Part shown: positions 1-10,248 of the stretch, piece by piece
Layout: the number at the start of each line of letters is the position of its first letter
Numbering within the stretch: position 1 is the first letter of the stretch
Assembly: GCA_963742405.1 (NCBI GenBank)
Contig: CAVUMB010000003.1
Coordinates: forward strand, 1 to 64,000
Direction of reading: 5' to 3'
Length of the DNA: 64,000 nucleotides
Source of the DNA: JAGVSR01 sp963742405
GTDB taxonomy: Bacteria; Pseudomonadota; Alphaproteobacteria; Rhizobiales; Hyphomicrobiaceae
The notes under the pieces: generated by a model
Databases searched by the model: none
Seen by the model: the letters and a program-made list of their open reading frames with translations, nothing else
What the model was told of the DNA's origin: nothing
Program-made: the position numbers and the translations under genes

Positions 1-26
1 GGATGCCTGCTTCATTCAGCCGCGAT

Positions 27-58
27 TGAAGTCCGATATCTCTGCGTATCGGACTTCA
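27..58. repeat. Perfect 12-bp inverted repeat
   Basis: TGAAGTCCGATA at 27-38 is exactly complementary to TATCGGACTTCA at 47-58, with an 8-nt loop. No T-run follows on either strand, so it is not a standard intrinsic terminator. A second, weaker inverted repeat (GATTGCC/GGCAATC) lies near 94-118. It lies beyond the 3' end of the minus-strand gene at 190-1655. Its role is unknown; it could be an operator or part of a factor-dependent terminator. Confidence 0.6.
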
Positions 59-189
59 CACTTGCACGTGTACCGGTGATCATGGACTGCGGCTGATTGC
101 CAAATGCTTATCGGCAATCGCGCCTGTCGTGATGGTCTCGTACACTCGGACCACGTGGATAGTCGCTGTCGCTAATGAATGCTGGGGAT

Positions 190-1655
190 AGTTGAACCTA
201 CCGCTCTGAGCAATCGCATAGGCGACGAGTTTAATGAAGCGGTCTTGGTCGAAGTTTACGACGTATGGATGAGTTCCTTCCAGGTCAGGTAGTCCGCCAA
301 GACATCGGCGGTCGCCTGCTTCGTATCGGCCTCGGTTAGATTTTCGACAATATTACGGAACTTGGAAGACCTCGCTGATGGCGCGATCGCTAGCCTGCTC
401 AGATCGGCTGCGATCCACTCGGGTAGGGGAGGATGTCGCGGGAGAGCCAGATTGGCCATTCCGATGCGTCGACAACCAGGGCTTCCTGCACGTCGCTGCC
501 GTAAGCCGCGGCCTTCGACTGCGGACTCTCAGCGGATTGAGTGCGAGACTTCGAGCCCGTGGCTCACGATCCGGGCGGCTTTTTGAAGATCCAGGTCAGG
601 CAGACGGCGGTACCGTTGACAGCAAAAGACTGACCACGAGCAGTCCGAGCGTCGCGAGATCGGACATCTTCCCGAAGGACGCCGGAGGGATAGACCAACT
701 TCCGGAACGACGATCGCCCGGAGGACGACGGCGACGTTCTCGAAGATGTTGTGGCCGCCGGCTGTGTAGATGTCCTCGGCGGTGATCGCATCGAAGCGGT
801 GGAGAGCTGGTCCGCGAGAGTATCCATGAGCGGCTCGGAGGTGAGCAGCAAGGGCAGGCGATCGGGATGATGGCGATCGCTCGAAGGTTCAGCGCGGACG
901 CTGCGAAGTCTCGCGAGAAGACTTCGACGTCAAGCCTTTTGACTGCCTCGACTTCGGACGGCTTCGTCCTTGGCATGCCACAGGGAGAGCCACCTTCGGC
1001 CATAGGTCTTCGCGGCGACGGCGGTCGTCTTCGAGGCACGACTAAGCCATTACGGAACTGGCGGATGGCCATCGCGGCATAGAATCCTGCCATGGGACCA
1101 AACGCGCACGAGCACGGCGATCACCCATTCAGGCCACTCGCGTTTGTCGGCGCCAACAAAAACCGCCAGTCCGACGAGCACCATGAAGGTCAGGAGGGTG
1201 AGATAAACCGCCTTCCCGAAAATACCGAGGCGCGAGAAAAGAAGGCGATGTCGTTCTGCTTGATGAAAGGCGTACCGACCGTGATCCAGCGCTGCCGGTT
1301 GTTAAGCGTGTTGCCAGTACGTGCACTTTCGAGAAGCGCCGCACTGACGACCGAGCCGCCGTCGCTGTGACGGTGGATGACGTAAGGTTCGCCGCGGCGT
1401 TCAAGCGCGAGCAGCTTTTCGGCAAGCCTTGGCCAGCGGCGCGGCGGGATAATTCGCTATTGAGGCCGTTCCATACGAACGGGTCCAGGGTGATGCGGCC
1501 ATCATCCGCTTGCAACAGCATAGCAAGCCGCATCGTGGATGCGCTGCAGTATTGCCACCAAGCACGCCCTTCGAGTGGCCCCGTCACGAAAGTACCATGC
1601 ACGGTTATGAGTGTCGCCAAGCCCGTCCCCTGCTGCGCTGAGGGCACATTCATCG
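190..1655 (-). pseudogene. Alpha/beta-hydrolase-like membrane protein, multiply frameshifted
   Basis: Read on the minus strand from about 1655, the N-terminus gives LITVHGTF followed by an EGRAWWQ segment and PFVWNGLNSE, the look of a predicted lipase/PGAP1-like hydrolase. After a frame change, a GTPFIKQNDIAFFS segment and a hydrophobic stretch around 1150-1220 suggest a membrane anchor. Further frame changes are needed to reach a plausible C-terminal segment near 190-300 (YVVNFDQDRFIKLVAYAIAQ). At least four frameshifts interrupt it. The hydrolase call rests on motif resemblance only. It is either a decaying pseudogene or a region with many base-call indels; other genes to its right are broken in the same way. 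Confidence 0.5.
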
Positions 1656-2399
1656 ATTGATTGTAGCGGGGGCAAGGTCGTTGACTCGACTGAGCCAGCA
1701 TCTGCCGACGGCTAACAACTTGCGCATCCTGTTATTCGGAGGCACCTCTGAGGTTTCGGAAGTTCCTCTCCAGCTTGCCGGCTTACGCGGGCACCGCACC
1801 CGCCACTCAACCGCGCCAACTTCGGGCGGCGTAATCTTATCCGCCAAGGATGTAGATTAGGGCTATCAGCGCCCTCGTGGAATCTCCGATCGAAGGGTTC
1901 GCGTCGTGGCAACCGCGAACAGAAGGGCGCCAGAAGCGGAGGCCAAAAGGCGATAAGCCAAAGGCGCCAAGTCAGACTGCCACCTTCGGCCAGCCAACGA
2001 TGGCCTCAGGCAAATTGACGAGCAGCGGCAAGAAGGGCGCGTCTAGAGATGTGGGCGCGTCCAGTGCTGATCATCCTCAACAGGAGGGCGTCGAATGACA
2101 AACACTCAGGAAAAGCATGTCCGTCAACTCGCTTAAAGCAAGGGCTATAGATTGGAGAAGGTGGGTAAAGGCCCGCACCACGGGCGGGTTCTGCCTGGTG
2201 AATGTGGCTCAAGGCTCGCGGGTTGCCTCCGAGATCCCTGGTGCTGGGTTTTCGTTTTTCGCTGGATGAAGCGGAGGCCTGGCTGATGAGTCCAGTTCGT
2301 AGTCCTGCTGCTTGCCGCGTTGAGATAATGAGCAGTGGACGACGAACCTGTTGCAGTCGATAATCGCGCCGCGTCATGAATCTCTGAGAAACCGAGGAA
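1656..2399. other. No convincing gene (1.66-2.40 kb)
   Basis: A possible 73-codon reading frame at 1877-2098 on the plus strand is lysine-, serine- and glycine-rich with low complexity. It has no recognisable domain and I do not call it. The rest of the stretch has only short overlapping frames typical of GC-rich non-coding or decayed DNA. The 3' end of the flavin reductase reading probably falls just left of 2445. Confidence 0.4.
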
Positions 2400-2871
2400 A
2401 CAATGCCGTGGCGCGTCCAAGAAGCCGGTTTCGCGAGAGGTCATCGGCTCAGATATCGAGCAAGTTACCGTCGATCACTTTTCCTAGCACGAGCACGTGG
2501 TCGCCGGCCGGATGTTCGTCGACCATCTGGCATTCGAACCAAGCCAGGGCCGCAGGCCGCAAAGGTGCCCCGGTGCGTCCCGTCGTCCATTCAACCGAAG
2601 CCAATTTCTCTGCGCCTGTCGGCCGACCAAAGTGTGCGGCCAGTTCCATCTGGTCTTTTTTCAGCACGTTGACGCTGGACGCTCGACTCTGCTTCAGCAG
2701 CTTATAGGACGAATGGCTCGGATGGATGTTCATGGCCAGAAGCAAGGGATCGAAGGACACCTGCATCACCCAGGCGGCGGTGAAGGCGTTGCGCACCTCC
2801 CGGTGAGCCACCCCCACCACGTAAACGCCTTGTGTCAGGCGCTGAAACAAGTCTGCGATAGCAGCGCTCAT
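2400..2871 (-). pseudogene. Flavin reductase family protein, C-terminal frameshift
   Basis: About 140 residues match the FMN-binding split-barrel flavin reductase family. The GVYVVGVAHREVRNAFTAAW start, the VSFDPLLLAMNI strand and the later AWFECQMVDEHPAGDH segment are typical of small NAD(P)H:flavin oxidoreductases that feed FMNH2 to a partner oxygenase. The reading ends early after GNLLDI near 2449. The expected tail (SEPMTSRETGFLD) continues in another frame from about 2444, so one indel lies there. No partner monooxygenase is seen nearby. Start at 2871 is the only ATG that gives the full N-terminal strand. Family assignment is good; activity is uncertain because of the frameshift. Confidence 0.7.
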
Positions 2872-3263
2872 GGGTGTCTCGCTGTTCGGACGTCACTCGG
2901 AGGACAGACCCTATCCCGTTTCGGAGCTCAGTTCGTCCCGGCGTTCGGTGGCAGACGTCGATCTAATCACACCAGCATTCTCGGCCGATCGTGGATACTT
3001 ACGGGCTACCCACATGGCAGGTATCCGACCGCACAGCGGCGACATTCACAAGCGGACCTCGCGGTGGCGCCATCCGATAGCGACCTCCGCGTTCGACAGC
3101 ATGTCTGCTGCCGAAGGTTTACCAGACTAAATTGCGAGCGCCGCCACGGCAGCTCGTGACCCAGAGCGGTCCTGAGCAAGTGCAACATTTCCCATCCCGC
3201 GATACCAAGGCGACGGCTTCCCGAACCAGCACACTATGAGCTCGTTGAGTTCGGGCAGGATGA
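2872..3263. other. Intergenic, nothing recognised
   Basis: Only short overlapping frames are present and none resembles a known family. It separates the flavin reductase start from the 3' end of the antiporter gene, so it would contain the flavin reductase promoter. Confidence 0.4.
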
Positions 3264-4560
3264 TTATTCTTCGGTGAGTATACACTCCTTAGCGCTATGG
3301 TCGTGCTTCGAGAGTCTCATAAGGGAGCTGCCTTGAGCAAAAACTGAAAACAGAACGACGGCGAATGTCGCGGTCAGGATGACATTCTTCACGAGACCGG
3401 GCGGCAGAGCGAGCGCTAAAGCTATGGAAATTCCCCCTCGCAGAGCACCCCACGTCAAAATGGGCAGCGCACTTTTGGGCAGCGGAAGCACGCTGTGCAG
3501 CAAGCCAAGTGGAATGGCTACCGCGACGAACCGAGCAAGAAGGACAAGCGGGATAGTCAGCAACGCAACGAGCAGAAGCTGTGTGTTTAGGGGCACTATG
3601 AACAATTCTAAGCCGATAAGGAGAGAGAGGACGGGATTTAGAATTTCGTCGATTAGAGACCAGAATTTCAGGAGGTAGTCCTGAGTGGTATCGCTCATGG
3701 CATGATCAACACCGACGTTACCGATTCGCCGGCCCGCAACACCCATCGCAACGGGCCCGCTGACGTGGAGTCTTCCGCAAGCGCGTAGCCGCCCATAACC
3801 ACCGCCAGAGTGATCATTACCTCTATGTTGTGCTCGTCGATATTGCGTAGCGCTGAAAAGGCAATCGATCCGGCGGCGGAACGCCGATAACTATCCCACC
3901 GAGTGCTTCTATAAGAAAGAATTTTCCCGCCGTTACCCAGGTGAAGGTTTCCGTGCCCATTGCAGCAGCAAGGAGGATGGAGAACAAACAACGCCAACGC
4001 CGTCATTGAAGAGGCTTTCTCCGCCCACGATCGCTTGGAGGTTCGCCGGCAGTCCTGACCGTTTGAGTACGCCTCGGACTGCCACCGGGTCCGTCGGGCT
4101 GATGAGCGCGCCGAATACCAGGCACCAAAGCAATGGCACATCAATTCCCGCCAGCAAGACTAGCATCCGGAAGGCAAAGCCTACGAGGACTGTCGAAATC
4201 AGCACTCCAGCGACGCTCAGTGCGAGAACGTGCCATTTCTCACCGCGCATCGCGTCCGAATCGACGTGGAGCGCTCCGGCAAAGAGCAGGAAGGACAACA
4301 GGCCATTCAGCAACGTGGTCTGAAAGTCGAGCTCGAACAGGAATTGCTCGGACAATGGTGCCGGTTCGCTAACCGGAAGGAAATGATCGATTGTGAGAAC
4401 CAGCAACGCCGCGATTGCTCCGAACATCATGAGGCCAATCGTGCGTGGCAATCCAAGGTATTTCTGATTGAGGTAGCCAAAAGCGGCCGTCAGCACCATG
4501 AGGATCGCTGCTGCATGGAACGGTGAGAGCGCCAGCGAGTCCAATTGAAGATCCTTTATT
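3264..4560 (-). pseudogene. CPA1-type Na+/H+ antiporter, frameshifted
   Basis: Three overlapping minus-strand readings join into one cation:proton antiporter (NhaP/CPA1, about 430 residues). The N-terminal part carries GLPRTIGLMMFG, a FELDFQTTLLNGLLSFLLFAG helix and the hallmark SPTDPVAV motif followed by GGESLFNDGVGVV, the core ion-binding region. The middle part (IEVMITLAVVMGGYALAE) and the C-terminal part (LPILTWGALRGGISIALALA) are in other frames, so frameshifts lie near 3950 and 3720-3740. The family exchanges Na+ or K+ for H+ across the inner membrane. Exact start is unclear. It is divergent from the DUF2254 gene at 4608. Confidence 0.75.
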
Positions 4561-4607
4561 GATGCGCGGGCTGCGCGAGGGGTCCAGCCTATTCCGGGAG
4601 ACTTTGC

Positions 4608-5911
4608 ATGGCCCACCGACTTTTGGTCCTCTGGGAACGAATCACGACGAGCCTCTGGTTTGTTCCAACGTTGCTTTGCGGCGCCGCGGGGCTGTTAGCA
4701 ATCGGCACTCTTCAAATCGACGCCACATTCAGTGACAAGCCCTGGTGGCTGAACAGGGGAGACGGTGAGCAGGCAAGCACTTTTCTCTCATCTCTCCTCT
4801 CCTCGATGATCACCATGACCACGCTCGTCGTATCGATCACAATGGTGGTGCTGACACTCAGCCGCTAACTCCCTAGGCCCTCGTCTCATCCGCTCTTTCA
4901 TGGGCGATCGCCGAACCCAAATCATCTTAGGCACCTATGTCGCTACGATCGTCTACGTCTTCATTCTCCTGCGAAGCATAGATAGCGCGACCGGAAGGGC
5001 GGACGTTCCTCATGTCGCAATCTCAGTAGGCACTTTCCTCTGCTTTCTTTGTGTCTGTCTCTTGCTGTTCTTCGTGCATCATCTGGGACGATCGATTATC
5101 GCCGACGTAGTGATCGAACGCGTTGGCGCCGATCTGGACGCTGCGATTTGCCGTTTGACCCGCGAGCCAGAGGGGGCTGGTGGGGAGACGCCGGCAGTCA
5201 AAGACGGAATCCAATTCGATGCGGCAGAGATTGCAGAGATGCGCGTTGACAAAGCCGGCTACCTGCAGGCGATCGATACCGCTGCATTGGTCGAGCTTGC
5301 GCGAAAGTCAGATGCCCAGATCTCATTACCCTTTCAACCTGGCCAGCACTTCGTTCCCAACATCCGTAAAATATCTGTGAAGCCAGCCTGCGCCCTCACT
5401 GCGAGTTTCAAAGAAAAGGTCAGCGACGCGCTTGTCATGGGGACCGAGGCCGCAGCTGCGAATGACATCGAATTCAGTGTTCGACAGTTGGTAGAGATCG
5501 CCCTGCGGGCGCTCTCTCCGGGCATCAACGATCCGTTCACAGCCACCGCTTGCCTCGACAGACTTTCCTTATCGCTTTCCTATCTAGTCCAGCGTGAGCC
5601 TCATCCAAGCTGTTGCTCTGACGAGCATGGTGTTTTGCGCCTATGGCGGGTGACCACGTCGAATTCCTCACGTCTTGGCCACGTCCTTCAATCAGATCCG
5701 TCAATCCTCGACGGACAAACCCGAGGTCGCGATGCATATGTTCCATGCCATTTTGTCGATAATTACCTTGGCGCGGAGTGAAGAGGCCATTCGGGAACTC
5801 GCCGTGCAAGCACGAATGCTGATCGAAGGGGCGCGGCGCGATGTCAAACAGCCGGAGGACCTAGATCGGCTCGAAGAGAAGTATGATCGCGTAGCAGCGC
5901 TGGTCGGTTGA
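4608..5911 (+). pseudogene. DUF2254 membrane protein, two frameshifts
   Basis: The first 86 residues have two membrane segments and a SSMITMTTLVVSITMVVLTLS helix. After a stop near 4866 the expected continuation, LGPRLIRSFMGDRRTQ, is found one frame over, followed by ILGTYVATIVYVFILLRS and a third and fourth helix. A soluble C-terminal domain carries ALSPGINDPFTA, diagnostic of DUF2254. A second frameshift near 5680 moves the C-terminus into another frame, which runs to 5911. DUF2254 proteins are inner-membrane proteins of unknown function. With both indels repaired it would be a normal-length member. Confidence 0.75.
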
Positions 5912-5934
5912 GATTGCTTGTGGCATCTCTGCCG

Positions 5935-6952
5935 GAGTCTCCCAGTATGCCTTCAACATAGATCATGCGAACCGCTGTGATACCCATCGCGACCAGGGGC
6001 GTCGCAAGCACCAGGCCAAAACACCGAATAACGTTCCGAGAATGGTCTGGAAAAAAATGGTCAGGGCAGGAGGCAGGGAGATCGTGCGCTTTTGAATCAG
6101 AGGCGCAATGACGTTACCTTCCAGCATCTGCACGCTTAAGAACAGTAGTGCGACCCAAAGCGCCAGGCTGGGCGAAACCGATAATGCGACCAGTATTGCC
6201 GGTACCGCACCGGCGAGCGCGCCGACGTATGGGACAAAGTTGAGAAGCCCGGAGAAGAGCGCGAGTGTCGGTGCCAGCGGCACTCCAAGCCAGAAGAGGC
6301 CCGCGCCGACGAATAGCGCGACAATGATCATATCGACGAGCTGCCCCATGAACCAGAGTTGTAGCGTGCGAGCGATCTCGACGGCTACTTCTCGCCCGCG
6401 AAGTCTCCACTTTGAGGGTAACAATTTTAGCCCACCCGCGAGGTACATCTGAGGTGATGTCGCGAGGAATGCCGCCGTGGCCACCACGACAATCGTGCTG
6501 CCTCCGATTCCAAGGACCGAGCTGGCAACACCAGGGAAATAGCCACCGAGGCCACTCCGCAAGGATTCCGCCGCGTTCTGAAGCTGGACCGCAACCAATG
6601 CACCCGCTTCACTGGCGCTTAACTGCTCCCAGAGCCTCTGGGCCTGTGTTGAGAGTTGATCGCTCATCTGCACGGCCTGTTCGGCAATCGCCGCGCCCCG
6701 CCACCAAACCAGTAGCCCCAGGCCTGCAACCACCAACGTGACGACCGCAAGTAGCGCCAACCCCGGGCCCAAGGGCGAATGTCGGCGAACGGCCTCGCTC
6801 GCACCACGCAAGATGCACGCGAGCAGCACGGATGCGAAAGCTAGGAGCAGGATGTCTCGTAGGACCCATACAGCGATAATCACGAGCGTTCCGATGGCGC
6901 TCGCTCGGAGCGTCTGGTCGATGCCTCGCAGAGATTGGGTTTGGCTATCCAC
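5935..6952 (-). pseudogene. AI-2E/PerM family transporter, C-terminal frameshift
   Basis: The 329-codon reading shows the PerM/AI-2E exporter layout. N-terminal hydrophobic hairpins are followed by an amphipathic periplasmic stretch (about residues 75-140) and a C-terminal helix cluster with the signatures FVPYVGALAGAVPAILVA and EGNVIAPLIQKR. The family moves small molecules across the inner membrane, but substrates are mostly unknown. After LGTLFGVLA the frame changes; the normal tail (GLVLATPLVAMGITAVRMIY) continues in another frame past 5963 to at least about 5935, so the original stop lies further left. Start at 6952 precedes a plausible N-terminus. Confidence 0.75.
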
Positions 6953-7258
6953 AATCCTCCTTCGCCCTCGCCGCTAATCGCCGAGTTAGCGCCTCAATTC
7001 ACCGAACCGTTGGACGCAAAATGCTCGACTTTAGGAACAAGCTGGATGGCATGTCGTTCCATTCGTCAGGCGCAGGAATTTGCCGATTTAGTTCTAGTCG
7101 TGGGCACTAAGACGTTGGGTCAGATCAGACCCATCTTCCACAAGTAGGTAACAGATCGCCTTTTTTTCGATGTTGCCAAGACACTCACGGCTGCTTCGAT
7201 TCACAATATAGAGCAAGCACTCCAAAGCGGCGAGCATTCCCAAGATGCTAACGCGCGT
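6953..7258. other. Intergenic region, turning AT-rich
   Basis: No gene is recognisable. Base composition falls in GC from about 7150, unlike the flanking coding DNA, consistent with the promoter of the XRE regulator at 7347. Confidence 0.4.
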
Positions 7259-7277
7259 ATGATGTAAAAAACATCAT
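7259..7277. promoter_or_regulatory. Candidate operator: ATGATGT-A5-ACATCAT
   Basis: A perfect 7-bp inverted repeat with an A5 spacer lies in an AT-rich patch 70 bp upstream of the XRE regulator. Small XRE regulators commonly bind such dyads and repress their own promoter. That it is the operator is inference. Confidence 0.45.
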
Positions 7278-7346
7278 CTATCATATGCTTGCAATTTGCT
7301 GCACCGTTTTCTATGTGCTTATTTATAGCTGACAAACGAGTCTTAA

Positions 7347-7664
7347 ATGATCACATCTGCTCAAATGCGCGCTGGACGTGCTCTGCTGGGGATTGACCAA
7401 CAGACCTTGGCGGATCTCGCAGGTGTCTCGTTGCCAACCATTCAACGGATGGAGGCCAGCGAAGGGAATGTGCGTGGCGTGGTCGACACGTTGACCAAGG
7501 TAATCGCTGCGTTCGAACTCGCGGGCATCGAGCTAATTGCGGAGAACACGCCGAGCGTCGGACAGGGGCGAGGTGTAAGGTTCAAGGTCGGCACAAGATT
7601 GAAAACAATTGAGCACCCGCGTGCAACGTTGCGCAAGAAGGGGCTGCTCGCGCGCTTCAAGTAA
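7347..7664 (+). CDS. XRE-family transcriptional regulator (small HTH)
   Basis: The 105-residue protein has a helix-turn-helix at residues 4-60: MRAGRALLGIDQQTLADLAG, then VSLPTIQRME as recognition helix and the usual LTKVIAAFELAGIELI closing helix. The C-terminal 40 residues are basic. It is a Cro/C1-type DNA-binding protein without an effector domain. It sits 78 bp upstream of the SulP transporter on the same strand, so local control of that gene is plausible. A dyad at 7259-7277 may be its operator. It is the only unbroken gene in the first 9.8 kb. Confidence 0.85.
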   Translation: MITSAQMRAGRALLGIDQQTLADLAGVSLPTIQRMEASEGNVRGVVDTLTKVIAAFELAGIELIAENTPSVGQGRGVRFKVGTRLKTIEHPRATLRKKGLLARFK

Positions 7665-7742
7665 CGCCCATAACTGCGACGGTGACCGCCGATACCAATA
7701 GCCGACGATCCCGCCGCTCCTTGTCACAAGGAGACGGATCTC

Positions 7743-9468
7743 TTGGATATGTCTTCACCTCAGTCTCTCAAGCGACCGGAGCCAACGTTCGCGGAGCTGT
7801 TCACTCCCAAGCTCGTGACCTTAATGCGAGAGGGGTACGGCTGGACCGACTTTCGCGCCGATGCGATCGCTGGTCTTACGGTTGCCATCGTCGCTCTGCC
7901 GCTGTCCATGGCGATTGCTATCGGCTCAGGGCTATCTCCCGATAAAGGTCTTTACACGGCGATCATCGGCGGCTTCTTGATTTCGGCGCTCGGCGGCAGC
8001 CGCTTCCAGATCGGTGGCCCCGCCGGGGCCTTCATCGTCCTCGTCGCAACTATAGTCGAACGCCACGGCTATGACGGGCTCGTGCTGGCCACGCTCATGG
8101 CGGGGATGATGATGATGGCGGTCGGGTTCCTCCGGCTCGGAACGTACATCAAGTACATTCCGTTTCCGGTGACGGTCGGGTTTACCGCCGGTATCGCCGT
8201 CATCATCTTCGCCAGTCAGGTGAAGGAGCTGCTGGGTCTAGACATGGTCAAGGAACCGGCCGAACTGGTGCCGAAACTGGTTGCCATCGGTGAGAGTATC
8301 GCGACGGTCAAGCCTGCCACCGTCGGCCTGTCCGTTCTCGCAATTGCAATCATCGTCGGTTTGCGCTGGTTTCGCCCAAAATGGCCGGGTCTGCTCGTCG
8401 CGGTGGCGGTCTCTGCTGCTTTAACCGGGCTCTTCCAACTCGATGTGGCAACGATTGGGACGCGGTTTGGCGGCATCCCACAGACACTTCCTGCGCCATC
8501 GCTTCCTGCATTTGATTTCGGAAAGATCCGCGCTGTCTTTCCCGATGCCATCACCATCGCACTTCTCGGCGCGATCGAGTTCGCTTCTTTCGGCCGTTGT
8601 TGCCGACGGGATGACGGGGCGCAAGCACCGGTCCAATTGCGAGCTGGTAGCCCAGGGCGCGGCTAACATCGCTGCGGTCACCTTTGGAGGCATGTGCGTG
8701 ACCGGTACCATTGCTCGCACCGCGACGAACATCCGTGCCGGCGCGCATGGCCCCGTCGCCGGAATGATGCATGCGCTCTACATCCTGCTTTTCATGCTGG
8801 TCGCTGCGCCGCTTGCGAGCTTCATCCCACTAGCGGCTCTCGGTGCCGTTCTCGCGATTGTCGCCTGGAACATGGCCGAGAAGGAGGAGTTTGCAGGGCT
8901 GCTACGCTCGTCCTGGGGCGATGCAACCGTTCTTCTGGCGACGTTTCTGCTGACGATCTTTGCCGACCTTACCGTTGCTATCGCGACAGGCGTCACGCTC
9001 GGTGCATTCCTGTTTCTGCACCGCATGGCTGAGGCGGTCGAGATTGATGGCGGCGGCCAACTCATCAGCGAGGACGTTGCCGACCCCAAAGGGGCACAAC
9101 GCTCGATCTACGATCCCAGCAGGCTCGATGGAGACGCTTTGGTCTACCGGATCAGCGGCGCATTTTTCTTTGGTGCAACTGCGACCGTGAGTGCCGTGCT
9201 CGATCGGATCGGTGAGCACCCCAAAGTCTTTGTCCTCGACTTCACCGATGTCCCGCTCGTTGACACGACCGCCGCAAGGTCGCTCGAAGGCTTCGTGGAC
9301 AAACTTCATCATTCGGGCACAAGCGTTTACTTCGCGGGGGCTCGGCAATCTGTTCGGCGCACGCTCCTGGCTGCTGGACTCCGCCGGCCGCTGGTGCGCT
9401 ACGCCGCGACCGCCGAGGACGCAATCAGTCAATGGCGGTCGCCATCAAAGAGCGGCGACGGAGCGTAA
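7743..9468 (+). CDS. SulP family inorganic anion transporter (one frameshift)
   Basis: The N-terminal half has AGLTVAIVALPLSMAIAIGSG, a IGGFLISALGGSRFQIGGPAG block and further helices typical of the SLC26/SulP transport core. The C-terminal half, in another frame from about 8590, continues with VADGMTGRKHRSNCELVAQG and GGMCVTGTIARTATN and ends in a cytoplasmic STAS domain (VFVLDFTDVPLVDTTAARSL). SulP proteins import sulfate, bicarbonate or other anions. TTG at 7743 lies close behind an AAGGAG-like site at about 7727-7733; ATG at 7749 is an alternative start. The frameshift near 8580-8600 splits an otherwise full-length protein of about 575 residues. A XRE regulator precedes it and a TauE/SafE fragment follows. 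Confidence 0.8.
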
Positions 9469-9486
9469 TGCTCACTCCCGACCGTA

Positions 9487-9780
9487 GGACTGCTTTCGGG
9501 CCTCACCGGTACCGGCGGAGGCATTTTTCTGACGCCACTCCTGCTGCTATTCGGCTGGGCTGGAGCACGGCAGGCCTCGGGTCTCACCGCACCTTTCATC
9601 TTGTTCAATTCCGTCGCAGCGCTCGCTGGGAACTTTGCTGCGGTCCAGAAGCTTCCGGGGGAACTCCCAGTTTTGCTGCTGGCAGCCATTTCTGGCGCAT
9701 TGTTGGGAACACAAATTGGCATCCGTTGGGTGTCAACGATGACGCTTCAACGGCTGCTTGTCTTTCCATTCCGTATGCAG
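9487..9780 (+). pseudogene. TauE/SafE sulfite exporter fragment
   Basis: Translation from about 9487 gives GLLSGLTGTGGGIFLTPLLL and LTAPFILFNSVAALAGN, characteristic of the first repeat of TauE/SafE (DUF81) anion exporters. Similarity fades after TQIGIRWVSTMTLQRLL near 9765. Both the N-terminal start and the second half of the family's about 250 residues are missing. It begins 19 bp after the SulP stop. TauE/SafE proteins export sulfite or sulfonates, so a SulP-TauE sulfur-anion pair may once have existed here. Confidence 0.7.
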
Positions 9781-10248
9781 AGGAGCCATCGCCTACTGCA
9801 GTATCCGTTGCAATTCTGTTACCTATCGCGATTACACTTGACGCTCTTCATGCGCCAGTCGCTTTCGGCATAAGCAGTCTGTATCGAACCCGCACCGCGC
9901 CAATCCGTCGATGCTCGCCGCCTTTAGATTAACCACTGCTCAATCACGGCAGGCTTGACCGATTCAATTAAATTGAATGTATCGGCGTGAACGTTAAAAA
10001 GATTAAGTCAGAGTTTTGCAAGCTTTGGTAAGCTTCAGCATCGCGTGCTTTCGACGACGATGTGATGGCGCCGTTAAAAGGCAAGAACGGCTCAAGGCAG
10101 AATTTTCCGGCGCAAAGTAAGCTGAAATACTTGCGCCTAATGAGACTTTGGAGCTGGTGCGCTCCAGGTCTAAGCAGCAGCGAACGCTATAAAAATACCG
10201 ACTGCAGACCCGGCCACTCTTCCCTCAAACGGATCAGGAGTTTCCAAC
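9781..10248. other. Intergenic region upstream of the arylsulfatases
   Basis: No gene is visible. It holds a 17-bp palindrome at 9962-9978 and a possible Shine-Dalgarno AGGAG at about 10233, a few bases before the arylsulfatase ATG at 10249. Confidence 0.5.
9962..9978. promoter_or_regulatory. 17-bp perfect palindrome ATTCAATT-A-AATTGAAT
   Basis: Perfect dyad in an AT-rich patch about 270 bp upstream of the first arylsulfatase. Length and symmetry fit a binding site for a dimeric regulator, but none is encoded next to it. Function is inferred. Confidence 0.45.

Noticed and set aside
1877..2098. 73-codon Lys/Ser/Gly-rich frame
   Set aside because: Low-complexity composition and no support from neighbours or ribosome site.
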